64,000 bases of DNA from Microbacter sp049976245 (lineage in GTDB: Bacteria > Bacteroidota > Bacteroidia > Bacteroidales > Paludibacteraceae): positions 1 to 64,000 of the forward strand of contig JBMFIQ010000007.1 in the NCBI GenBank assembly GCA_049976245.1, written 5' to 3'. The translations under genes and the position numbers were made by a program. Below are positions 25,934 to 33,569 of this stretch, one piece after another (within the stretch, counting starts at the first letter, position 1; the number at the start of each line of letters is the position of its first letter). A model generated the notes under the pieces. It was given only the letters and a program-made list of their open reading frames with translations, had not been told where the DNA came from and searched no databases.

Positions 25934-26386
25934 TCATTCTTTTTGTTTGGAGTCAATGATGATGGTAACGGGGCCGGCGTTTTCCAAAGCAACGTTCATG
26001 TCAGCGCCAAAGATCCCTTTTTGAATGGGGTTGACCGCCTGTTCCGCGACAAGATCGCAAAATTTTTCGTACATCTCAATGGAAAAAGGGGGCTTGGATG
26101 CACGAATGTATGACGGACGATTCCCTTTTCGGGTTGAAGCGTACAACGTAAATTGACTGATGATGAGGATTTCTCCGCCTACCTCGTTGACTGATCGATT
26201 CATCACACCCTGTTCGTCGTCAAAGATTCGAAGTTGAACCATTTTTTTTGCCAGCCATTGGCAATCGTCCGGATTGTCGCTATCTTCAATGGCCACAAAC
26301 ACAACCATTCCTCGAGAAATGGAAGCAATGATTTGTTTTTCCACACTCACTGATGCGTAGTTAACACGCTGAATAACGATTCTCAT
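25934..26386 (-). CDS. dtd: D-aminoacyl-tRNA deacylase
   Basis: 150 residues from ATG 26386, which gives the family N terminus MRIVIQRVNYASVSV; an upstream extension of 13 codons is rejected. SQFTLYA and the C-terminal Gly-cisPro motif (NAGPVT) that edits D-aminoacyl-tRNA are present. Hydrolyses mischarged D-aminoacyl-tRNA and glycyl-tRNA-Ala in the cytosol. Lies 17 nt downstream of the radical SAM/SPASM gene on the same strand, probably co-transcribed. Confidence 0.95.
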   Translation of the reverse strand: MRIVIQRVNYASVSVEKQIIASISRGMVVFVAIEDSDNPDDCQWLAKKMVQLRIFDDEQGVMNRSVNEVGGEILIISQFTLYASTRKGNRPSYIRASKPPFSIEMYEKFCDLVAEQAVNPIQKGIFGADMNVALENAGPVTIIIDSKQKE

Positions 26387-26403
26387 ATTGTTTGGCGATA
26401 TCA

Positions 26404-27390
26404 TTAGGAAGTGCAATTTCTGCACATTTCAAATTGTTTTCTGTTTGTTAAAATGGCTTTTCGAAATGCTTTTGCTTTTTCATTGTGCCAGATTTCAAGA
26501 AATGAGGCGTCACGAAGATTACCAAATGTATGTTCTGCATTTTTATCGAAACAACACGGAAGGACGTCGCCCGAAGCGCTGATCACGGCACTGCTCCATT
26601 GTCGCCAACAGCGATTTTTGAGCCGCTTTTTCATCGTCCAATTTCCCTTGCGGTCTTTTTTGTAACGAGCAAAGCGTGAACGGGATGGAATCCATGCTTC
26701 CGTGCGATCCCATTCAATTTGAGCGGTCTTCAGCGAAAATGAATCAACCTTTAACTCGTTGACTTTTTTTTTGAACGCACTGATTTCGTGTTCGTTGTGT
26801 TTCATTACAATCATTTGGGCTTCAATGAATGGTGTTTTAGTCTGGAGTTTCTTTTTCCAGGCATTTAAATAGGTAACGGCATCCACTGTTTTTTGCAGGT
26901 TGCCGCCTTTTCGGTAGGTTTCATAAACTTTCTGAGTGATGCCGTCCAACGAAATGATCAGATGATTCAACCCCGAATTGACCAATTCTCTTGCTTTTTC
27001 ATTGGTGATCAATTGCCCGTTGGTTGAAATCATGGTGAAAATCTTTTTGTCGTGAGCATATTGTATCATTTTTGCCAGAGAAGGATGAAGCAACGGCTCT
27101 CCTTGAAAGTAAAGCATCAAATAGCTGATGTGAGGGCTCAACTCATCCACAACGTTGGTGAACAGGGCTTCGTCCATGAACGTTTTTGCCCGCGTTAATG
27201 AACCGTTCCCTACCGGACATTCAGGGCAACGTAAGTTACAGCTGTTCGCCGGTTCAATGGAAACCGAAAGGGGGGCAAGCGGTCTGAATGGCTTTTTGAA
27301 TGCCACCGATAGCAGATATGTCCAAAAAAGCTGTAAGACCACGAATCCTCGATGTAATGAAAATGAAAATGCGTGAGAGAGGATCTTCAT
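26404..27390 (-). CDS. Radical SAM/SPASM domain protein
   Basis: 328 residues from ATG 27390. The radical SAM cluster C-x3-C-x2-C is seen in SCNLRCPECPVG (about 51-58). The C-terminal SPASM region has CW(RQWSS), CC in VLPCCFDKNAEHTFGNL, and CRNC at the end, which would bind auxiliary Fe-S clusters. SPASM proteins mature peptides or modify other substrates; no precursor peptide gene is visible nearby, and the family includes many uncharacterised members. Likely in an operon with dtd. Substrate unknown. Confidence 0.85.
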   Translation of the reverse strand: MKILSHAFSFSLHRGFVVLQLFWTYLLSVAFKKPFRPLAPLSVSIEPANSCNLRCPECPVGNGSLTRAKTFMDEALFTNVVDELSPHISYLMLYFQGEPLLHPSLAKMIQYAHDKKIFTMISTNGQLITNEKARELVNSGLNHLIISLDGITQKVYETYRKGGNLQKTVDAVTYLNAWKKKLQTKTPFIEAQMIVMKHNEHEISAFKKKVNELKVDSFSLKTAQIEWDRTEAWIPSRSRFARYKKDRKGNWTMKKRLKNRCWRQWSSAVISASGDVLPCCFDKNAEHTFGNLRDASFLEIWHNEKAKAFRKAILTNRKQFEMCRNCTS

Positions 27391-27598
27391 AAGATGCAAT
27401 TAATATCAAAAAATAAATTTATAGCGCTAAATTATGTTAAATATATAGTTTTCTCTTTCCTTGTTATAGTTCGTTTTTGTGCAAATCATACATGGAATAT
27501 ATTGAAAATCAGTTTTATAACAATTCATTCATTGCCTCAACGAACTTACGGGATAAAACTGAAAACACAAAACACTTTTTTTGTTAATTGTTTCTGCT

Positions 27599-27606
27599 TA
27601 TATTTG
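27599..27606 (+). promoter_or_regulatory. -7 box (TATATTTG) of the TPR lipoprotein gene
   Basis: TATATTTG followed by C, 50 nt upstream of the chosen ATG. A TTTG at 27580-27583 lies 15 nt upstream, closer than usual. Confidence 0.55.
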
Positions 27607-27655
27607 CTTTCAAAATGTGGCAAACGTTTATTCACTTAATCCAATCATTATTGTT

Positions 27656-29371
27656 ATGAAAAAAGGAATTTATTTTATTGTGGCGGCTGTTCTCGCATTC
27701 GTCTTTTCGTCATGTGCGCCAAAGCCGATGGGAGCTTTAGATCCAAGCTTATTTAGCACGAATCCCAATCCTCTCGAAGAAAATGGTGGTAAAGTAGTAG
27801 CAACCATCACGGGGAAATTTCCACCAAAATATTTTGATGAAAAAACCGTGGTTGTCGTCACTCCGGTTTTAAAAACTTCAACAGGTAATGAATACAAAGG
27901 TACGCCGGTTTCTTACCAAGGTGAAAAGGTACAAGGCAACAATCAACAAATTTCTTACCAATTGGGCGGAACATTCACGCAAGGCATCAATTTCGTTTAC
28001 AAACCCGACATGGCTAAGAGTGAATTATTCCTTGAATTTTCAGCTACCCGCGGAAAAAAGACTTATGAAATTCCTTCGGTAAAAGTAGCTGATGGGGTTA
28101 TTGCTACTGCCACTCTGGCTGCTGCAAATGCCGAAAACCTCAATTCTCCGATTGTTCCCGATAAATTTCAACGGATTATTCAGGAAAAGCAAGATGCCAA
28201 CATCATGTTCTTAATTCAACAGGCCAATTTGCGTCCGAAAGAATTAAAACAAGCTGATTTGGTCGATTTGATCAAAAAAATCAAAATAGCTCAGGATTCA
28301 GCCAATTTGAAAGTTAATGATTTTGGCCTTCACTCCTATGCTTCTCCTGATGGAGGAATGAAAATCAACGAACCGTTGTCTTTGCAACGTGAAAAGAACA
28401 CGAAAAAATACCTCGACGAACAAATGAAGAAATTGAAAGCAAACGTTAGTTTGGATGCTACTTACACTGCTGAAGACTGGGAAGGATTTAAAAAACTGAT
28501 GGAGGCTTCAAACATTCAGGACAAAGAAGTTATTTTGCGCGTTCTCTCCATGTACGACAACGATCCTGATCGCCGTATGGCTGAAATTAAAGATCTTTCT
28601 GCTGTGTTCCAAACACTGGCTAAAGACATTTTGCCTCAATTGCGTCGTTCGAATGTTTCGTTGACTTTGGATGTCATTGGAAAATCCGACAGCCAAATTG
28701 CCAATTTAGCTCAAACCATTCCAAGTCAATTAAGTGTTGAAGAATTGTTGTATGCCGCTACATTGACCAACGATCCTGCTCAAAAAGCCGCTATCTATCA
28801 AAAGGTCATTGATATTTATCCCAACGACATGCGTGGTTACAATAACTTAGGAACCATCTATTTTAACAAGGGTGATTACGATCAGGCCGCTCGTTTGTTT
28901 GCCAAAGCTTTAGCCATTCAACCCAATTCACCGCAAGCCAACTACAACATGGGTATTGTCTCTTTGGCACAAGGCGATTCCGCAAAAGCTGAACAATATT
29001 TGGGTAATGCCGGCAATTTAGGTGGCAACGATGTCAATCAGGCTTTGGGCATTATTTATCTGCAACAAGGTAATTACGACAAAGCTAAATCAGCATTTGG
29101 CGATGCAGCTACCAATAATGCTGCATTGGCACAAATCCTGACAAAAGATTACAGTGCAGCACGCAATACCTTGAGCAATGTCAAAAATCCTGACGGTGAA
29201 ACCGCTTATTTGATGGCCATTGTTGGTGCAAGAACCAATGATCGTCAACTGGTTTATGACAGCATGCGTAAAGCTGTAGCAATCAATCCTGCATGGGGCA
29301 AAAAAGCATTAACCGATGCAGAATTTGCTAAATATTTGACAGACAATGATTTTATGAATATTATCAAATAA
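27656..29371 (+). CDS. TPR-repeat lipoprotein with OmpA-like segment
   Basis: 571 residues from ATG 27656; the preceding open frame is A/T-rich leader containing the -7 box. A lipoprotein signal ends at C20 (LAFVFSSC). Residues about 190-330 contain a segment (DFGLHSYASPDGG then SLQREKNTKKYLDEQM) resembling the OmpA/MotB peptidoglycan-binding fold. TPR units run from about 375 to 500 (YNNLGTIYFNKGDYDQAARLF; ANYNMGIVSLAQGDSAKA). Likely outer-membrane-anchored on the periplasmic side, with a structural or assembly role. Codon usage looks like that of a highly expressed gene. Followed by a terminator. Confidence 0.82.
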   Translation: MKKGIYFIVAAVLAFVFSSCAPKPMGALDPSLFSTNPNPLEENGGKVVATITGKFPPKYFDEKTVVVVTPVLKTSTGNEYKGTPVSYQGEKVQGNNQQISYQLGGTFTQGINFVYKPDMAKSELFLEFSATRGKKTYEIPSVKVADGVIATATLAAANAENLNSPIVPDKFQRIIQEKQDANIMFLIQQANLRPKELKQADLVDLIKKIKIAQDSANLKVNDFGLHSYASPDGGMKINEPLSLQREKNTKKYLDEQMKKLKANVSLDATYTAEDWEGFKKLMEASNIQDKEVILRVLSMYDNDPDRRMAEIKDLSAVFQTLAKDILPQLRRSNVSLTLDVIGKSDSQIANLAQTIPSQLSVEELLYAATLTNDPAQKAAIYQKVIDIYPNDMRGYNNLGTIYFNKGDYDQAARLFAKALAIQPNSPQANYNMGIVSLAQGDSAKAEQYLGNAGNLGGNDVNQALGIIYLQQGNYDKAKSAFGDAATNNAALAQILTKDYSAARNTLSNVKNPDGETAYLMAIVGARTNDRQLVYDSMRKAVAINPAWGKKALTDAEFAKYLTDNDFMNIIK

Positions 29372-29391
29372 AGTTTCTTCTGAATGAACGA

Positions 29392-29427
29392 AAGGAGGTT
29401 GCATTTTCATGTAGCCTCTTTTTTTTT
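29392..29427 (+). terminator. Terminator after the TPR lipoprotein gene
   Basis: 9-bp stem (GAGGTTGCA with TGTAGCCTC, two wobbles), 6-nt loop, followed by a run of nine T. Confidence 0.75.
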
Positions 29428-29552
29428 CCCTTTTTGTGAGGTAATTCAAAATTTGACAGGAACATTTCCTCCTTTACTGTAATGCTTCATCAAGAAAAGA
29501 AAGTAAGTTTGAGAAGTGGGTATGAGATGTTTTCGACGTGTTGTGTGGCGTG

Positions 29553-29594
29553 AATAAAAAACGCCAACTGCTTATTCATAAGCAATTAGCGTTT
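29553..29594 (-). terminator. Terminator of tRNA-Cys
   Basis: On the minus strand, a 16-bp stem (29594-29579 with 29574-29559, G:T wobbles only) with a 4-nt loop, then TTTTTTATT. It starts 8 nt after the tRNA 3' end. Confidence 0.85.
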
Positions 29595-29601
29595 CCCGTT
29601 G

Positions 29602-29672
29602 AGGTCAGTGGCGGACTCGAACCGCCGTGGAAGGTTTTGCAGACCTCTGCCTGACCACTCGGCCAACCGACC
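29602..29672 (-). tRNA. tRNA-Cys (GCA)
   Basis: 71 nt. Acceptor GGTCGGT pairs with ACTGACC (one G:U), discriminator U, anticodon loop CTGCAAA with GCA, and T-arm GGCGG-TTCGAGT-CCGCC. CCA is not encoded. It has its own consensus promoter upstream and a hairpin terminator downstream. Confidence 0.96.
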
Positions 29673-29684
29673 ATAAAAGTGCCA

Positions 29685-29716
29685 CAAAGATAATAATTTT
29701 CTTCAATGTGACCAAA
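29685..29716 (-). promoter_or_regulatory. Consensus promoter of tRNA-Cys
   Basis: On the minus strand, TTTG (29716-29713), 20-nt spacer, TATCTTTG (29692-29685), 12 nt before the tRNA 5' end. It overlaps the 5' part of the LytTR pseudogene on the other strand. Confidence 0.85.
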
Positions 29717-30040
29717 TTTCCGTTTGCTATTTCTAGGAATTCAAACATCCATGTTATTCTGGTGGAAACCATTTTGTATGTGAAATCCGAGGGCGATTAT
29801 GTGCTTATTTTTAGCGAACAGGGCAAGTTTATTAAAGAATAAACGATGAAATACCTTGAACAGCATTTGCCTTCTCAGATGTTTGTTCGGATTCATCGTT
29901 CTTTTATTGTTAATGTGAAAGCCATTTCCCGCATCGAATCTTATGGGAAGAATAGACAAACGCTTATTCTTAGGACAGGCGTTCAGCTCAACATGAGTGT
30001 TGTTGGTCATCTTGCATTGAAAATGTTGTTGCATTTATAA
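29693..30040 (+). pseudogene. LytTR-type regulator fragment with in-frame stop
   Basis: One continuous frame encodes a recognisable LytTR DNA-binding domain: ILYVKSEGDYVLIFSEQGK, then FIKE, a TAA stop at 29840-29842, a Thr codon, and MKYLEQHLPSQMFVRIHRSF followed by IVNVKAISRIES and a normal end. In intact LytTR proteins the segment around the stop is continuous, so the TAA is a nonsense mutation. No receiver domain lies upstream: the frame runs into the tRNA-Cys promoter and gene. It is therefore both N-terminally truncated and interrupted. An ATG four bases after the stop could in principle yield a 64-residue half domain, but function is unlikely. Confidence 0.75.
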
Positions 30041-30096
30041 ATGAGGGTTAAGTTTGCTCATCTTTCAAATTTGATCATTACGGAGACCGGTAAACT

Positions 30097-30125
30097 TGGA
30101 AACTTTCTATATTTTATAGTTTCCA
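30097..30125. promoter_or_regulatory. Inverted repeat upstream of the tetR-like gene
   Basis: TGGAAACT-N13-AGTTTCCA, perfect 8-bp arms, about 83 nt upstream of the -7 box of the TetR gene. Candidate operator for autoregulation, or a hairpin ending the LytTR remnant; the A/T-rich centre fits a TetR dimer site only loosely. Confidence 0.35.
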
Positions 30126-30182
30126 TTAAAACGCAGATATTCAAGATATAAAAAATCAATTATTAAATATTAACTTTATTGG

Positions 30183-30215
30183 TTGCCCTTTTAGCTGAAA
30201 TCTCTTGTATCTTTG
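30183..30215 (+). promoter_or_regulatory. Promoter of the efflux operon
   Basis: TTG (30183-30185), 22-nt spacer, TATCTTTG (30208-30215), 25 nt before the TetR start codon. Confidence 0.7.
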
Positions 30216-30240
30216 CTTCATCTTTTTGGAGTTGGAGTAA

Positions 30241-30957
30241 ATGGATGAGATAAAAGATCAAATTTTGCAGGCGGCTTCCCGAATGTTTCTTCAGTACGGG
30301 TTAAGAAGTGTGACCATTGATGAGGTATGCAATGAGGTGCATATTTCAAAGAAGACCTTTTATAATTATTTCAGGCAGAAAGAAGAGTTAATTGAGATGG
30401 TGTTGATGAATCAATGTGAAGTCCAAAAACAAAAGCAGCACAAAAAGTATTCTGTTTTTGACGATCCTTCATTGAATGCCATTGATAAACTGGTTTTGGC
30501 CTTTAAGCATTGGAAACAGGATTCATCGGCGCCTTCCATGACTTTTGTGTACGATTTGGTGAAATATTATCCCGAAATTCATGCCAAGATGTTGGAACGG
30601 CAGGAGCAGGATGGCAAAGAAGCTACCAAAAAATGGATTCAACAGGGAATTGATGAAGGGTTGATTCGTACGGATGTTGATGCCGATTTGTTAGCCATTT
30701 ACATTCAGTTTCAGTTTAGCAAAGTGCTTTCGGAGCTGATTGGAAAGTCGGATATAGGCGTGAACGCCATTATTGAATTTTTGCTCGACAGCAACATTCG
30801 GGTTTTAGTCAACGAAAAAGGATATCGCTATTATCAATTAAAATACAAGCAAAAATACCCGACCTTAAGCTCCGTTCCTTCAGATAAAGAAGAAGAAAAC
30901 ACTCCCCATTCAAATTTTTATTGGGCATCACCTTCCGAGTCGGAGAAAGAATCTTGA
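30241..30957 (+). CDS. TetR/AcrR family transcriptional regulator
   Basis: 238 residues. The N-terminal TetR helix-turn-helix is at about 8-56 (AASRMFLQYGLRSVTIDEVC then HISKKTFYNYFRQKEELIE). The rest is a helical ligand/dimer domain. It is the first gene ahead of a TolC-MFP-RND set (gap 44 nt to the TolC gene), the usual position of a local repressor of efflux. A polar, Ser/Glu-rich tail follows the ligand domain. Inducer unknown. Candidate operators are the inverted repeats at 30097-30125 and 32433-32459. Confidence 0.92.
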   Translation: MDEIKDQILQAASRMFLQYGLRSVTIDEVCNEVHISKKTFYNYFRQKEELIEMVLMNQCEVQKQKQHKKYSVFDDPSLNAIDKLVLAFKHWKQDSSAPSMTFVYDLVKYYPEIHAKMLERQEQDGKEATKKWIQQGIDEGLIRTDVDADLLAIYIQFQFSKVLSELIGKSDIGVNAIIEFLLDSNIRVLVNEKGYRYYQLKYKQKYPTLSSVPSDKEEENTPHSNFYWASPSESEKES

Positions 30958-31001
30958 TGCCGTGTAAAATGATTTCATGATTCATTATAAAACAATCGAT
31001 T

Positions 31002-32282
31002 ATGGTTTTTAAAAAAAGAGGAATACTTGTTTTCATGCTTTTTGCAAGTCTGCATGTTGTTGCGCAGGACACACTGAAACTTTCCTTGCCTGCCGCGCGT
31101 GAATATGCTTTGAAATACAATCGCACTTTGATTGCATCGGGATTAACGCTGCGTCAGACCCAAAGTCAACTATGGGAATCGGTTTCGAAAGGATTGCCTC
31201 AGTTTTCGATTACGGGATCGTATCAGAATTACTTGGGAGCCACAGCTGATTTTCAGGGAATGCTTCTAAAGTTTGGTCAAGCCGGTTCCATGGATGCACA
31301 GGTGAATCAAATGGTGTTTAACGCCGGCTTTTGGGTAGGGTTGAAGTTGGCCAAGCTCAATGAAGAAATGGCAAAAACCAATCGCAGAAAGAGTGAACAA
31401 GATGTGATTCAACAAGTCACATCATCCTATTATGCCATCTTGGTCGGTCAAAAATTGGGAACGTTGTTGCAGCAAAGCAAACAAAATCTTCAGGATGTGC
31501 TGATCAAAACGCAGGCCATGGTACAAGCCGGTGCGGCAACTCAAACCGATGCCGATCAGATAGAAGTTCAACTGGCTTCGACGGAAGATATGATTAAATC
31601 GAATGAGCGGCAGGTGGAATTGGGCTACAACATGCTTCGCATTCAAATGGGAATACCTGCTGCAACAGTATTGATTCTCAAAGATTCGTTGTCGGAATAC
31701 TTGAACGATCAACAAAGTTATGCTTTGTTATTGCAAAAATTTGCGGTTAATACAAATCCGTCGTTTTTATTGTCGCAAAAACAGGTGGAAATCGCACACC
31801 AGCAGCTTCGGCAAACTCAGGCGTCATGGCTGCCATCTATATCGGTTTTTTACGATTACACTTATAAATACATTAAACCGCAATTTGATTTAACGCCCAA
31901 AAGTTATGTTGGACTGCAAGCATCGTGGCCTTTGTTTTCCAGCGGAGGAACATTGTCGCGCATCCATCAGGCTAAATTACAAATTAAAATCAATCAAAAT
32001 AACTTGGCTGCATTAACCGATCAACTCGAAGTACAGGATCAACAAGCACGGTTCAATTTACGCAACGCCATGGACAATTTACAAACTCAAACCCGCAGTT
32101 TAGACGTTGCGCATCGGGTGTTTAACGATGTTGTGCGAAAACATGACCACGGCATGGCAAGCAGTTTGGATGTGACCAACGCTTCGTCCAATCTCATTCA
32201 GGTGGAAACGAACTACGTCAACGCCATGTATAACGTGTTGGTTGATCAATTGCAAATTGAAATGTTGTTAAACAAGTTTTGA
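31002..32282 (+). CDS. TolC-family outer membrane efflux protein
   Basis: 426 residues with a signal peptide (about 1-22, ends HVVAQ). The OEP architecture is two long coiled-coil repeats (about 30-210 and 240-425), with the family opening LSLPAAREYALKYNRTL and the NLRNAMDNLQTQTRSL-type hairpin helices. It forms the trans-periplasmic channel of the pump encoded next. Between the TetR gene and the MFP gene. 219 nt separate it from the MFP gene, unusually long within such an operon, and that spacer contains a 27-bp palindrome. Confidence 0.9.
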   Translation: MVFKKRGILVFMLFASLHVVAQDTLKLSLPAAREYALKYNRTLIASGLTLRQTQSQLWESVSKGLPQFSITGSYQNYLGATADFQGMLLKFGQAGSMDAQVNQMVFNAGFWVGLKLAKLNEEMAKTNRRKSEQDVIQQVTSSYYAILVGQKLGTLLQQSKQNLQDVLIKTQAMVQAGAATQTDADQIEVQLASTEDMIKSNERQVELGYNMLRIQMGIPAATVLILKDSLSEYLNDQQSYALLLQKFAVNTNPSFLLSQKQVEIAHQQLRQTQASWLPSISVFYDYTYKYIKPQFDLTPKSYVGLQASWPLFSSGGTLSRIHQAKLQIKINQNNLAALTDQLEVQDQQARFNLRNAMDNLQTQTRSLDVAHRVFNDVVRKHDHGMASSLDVTNASSNLIQVETNYVNAMYNVLVDQLQIEMLLNKF

Positions 32283-32432
32283 GTCGAAACGTTTCGGCAT
32301 GTACAGTTAAAAACAAGCGATGCAAACGAAGAAACATGTCGAATGTTCATTCTATAAACCAGTTTGATCAAATGACGCAACGTTGTTTTCAATGAACGCG
32401 TTCTGTTCCTTTGAATCAAAAATTATGATTGA

Positions 32433-32459
32433 TGTATGGAACAAATCTTGTTTTGTACA
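32433..32459. promoter_or_regulatory. 27-bp palindrome between tolC-like and MFP genes
   Basis: TGTA-N3-AACAA-N3-TTGTT-N3-TACA, fully symmetric about position 32446. There is no T run, so it is not a terminator. Size and symmetry suit a dimeric repressor such as the TetR protein encoded upstream; it may control an internal promoter for the MFP-RND part. Confidence 0.45.
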
Positions 32460-32501
32460 GGATAAGGTTCATGCTTTTTACACCAATAAAAACAGTTTAG
32501 T

Positions 32502-33536
32502 ATGACAAAAATTTCTTATTCTCTGATGTTCACGGCACTGCTGACGATAGCCGCAGGATGTTCAAAAAGCACTCAACAAAAGTCATCCAATGTGGTTCAG
32601 AACGTTGAAGTGATGACTTTAAAAAAACAAATGATTGAAAAAACGCTTGAGTTTCCATCTGTATTGGAAAGTAAAGAAGAGGTCAATTTGGTGCCGGCGC
32701 AGCCTGCAAAGATTGATCAGATCCTGGTAAAGATTGGAGATCATGTCAAACAGGGACAATTGGTTGTCAAAATGGATCCCACACAGCTTATAACGGCACA
32801 AATTCAGTTTAACAACCTTGAAAAAGATATGGAGCGTGTTGAAGCGTTGCGTAAATCGGGGACTATTACGCAGCAATCTTATGATCAGACCCGCTCACAG
32901 TACGATTTAAATAAAACCAACCTCAAATACATGGAGAAGAATGTGAATTTACGTTCGCCCATTTCGGGTGTGGTCACTGCAAAAAATTACGAAGATCAAG
33001 AAATGTATTCGGGTTCGCCGGTTGGACAGAGCGGTAAGGCGGCCATCATTACCATTGATCAACTGAATCCGTTGAAAGTGTTGGTTGACATCCCCGAATC
33101 TTATCTTCCTCAACTTTCGGTCGGAATGAAAGTTTCCATTTCAACCGATGTATTTCCCAATAAAACTTTCCCGGCTCACATCATTCGCATCTATCCTACG
33201 ATTGATCAATCTACCTTGTCGGTAAAAACGGAAGTAGATGTTCTCAATGGTCAGGAACTGCTGCGTCCTGGCATGTTTTGCAGGGTGACCATCGATTTGG
33301 GGAAGGTCAATGCATTGGTAGTCCCATATCAAGCTGTTCTTAAGTTGCAGGGATCGGACGAACGGTATGTCTTTCTTAATCAAAACGGTCGCTCCAAACG
33401 TGTGATTGTCAAGTTAGGTAAGCGATTTAACGATCAAACCGAGATCATTTCCGATCAAATCAAAGAAGGAGACCAATTGGTTGTGGTTGGTCAAAATCGA
33501 CTCATCGGAGGCGATTCGTTACACATCGTTCATTAA
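32502..33536 (+). CDS. RND efflux periplasmic adaptor (MFP lipoprotein)
   Basis: 344 residues. A lipoprotein signal ends at C20 (LLTIAAGC), so it is anchored by lipid. Barrel-sandwich/lipoyl motifs are at about 60-90 (VPAQPAKIDQILVKIGDHVK) and 150-170 (LRSPISGVVTAKNYED), with an unusually short coiled-coil between them and beta-barrel and membrane-proximal domains after. Connects the RND pump to the TolC-like channel. Followed 33 nt later by the RND gene. Confidence 0.92.
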   Translation: MTKISYSLMFTALLTIAAGCSKSTQQKSSNVVQNVEVMTLKKQMIEKTLEFPSVLESKEEVNLVPAQPAKIDQILVKIGDHVKQGQLVVKMDPTQLITAQIQFNNLEKDMERVEALRKSGTITQQSYDQTRSQYDLNKTNLKYMEKNVNLRSPISGVVTAKNYEDQEMYSGSPVGQSGKAAIITIDQLNPLKVLVDIPESYLPQLSVGMKVSISTDVFPNKTFPAHIIRIYPTIDQSTLSVKTEVDVLNGQELLRPGMFCRVTIDLGKVNALVVPYQAVLKLQGSDERYVFLNQNGRSKRVIVKLGKRFNDQTEIISDQIKEGDQLVVVGQNRLIGGDSLHIVH

Positions 33537-33569
33537 CAAATGCTTAATTTCTTTTGAAACGATTCCTTT

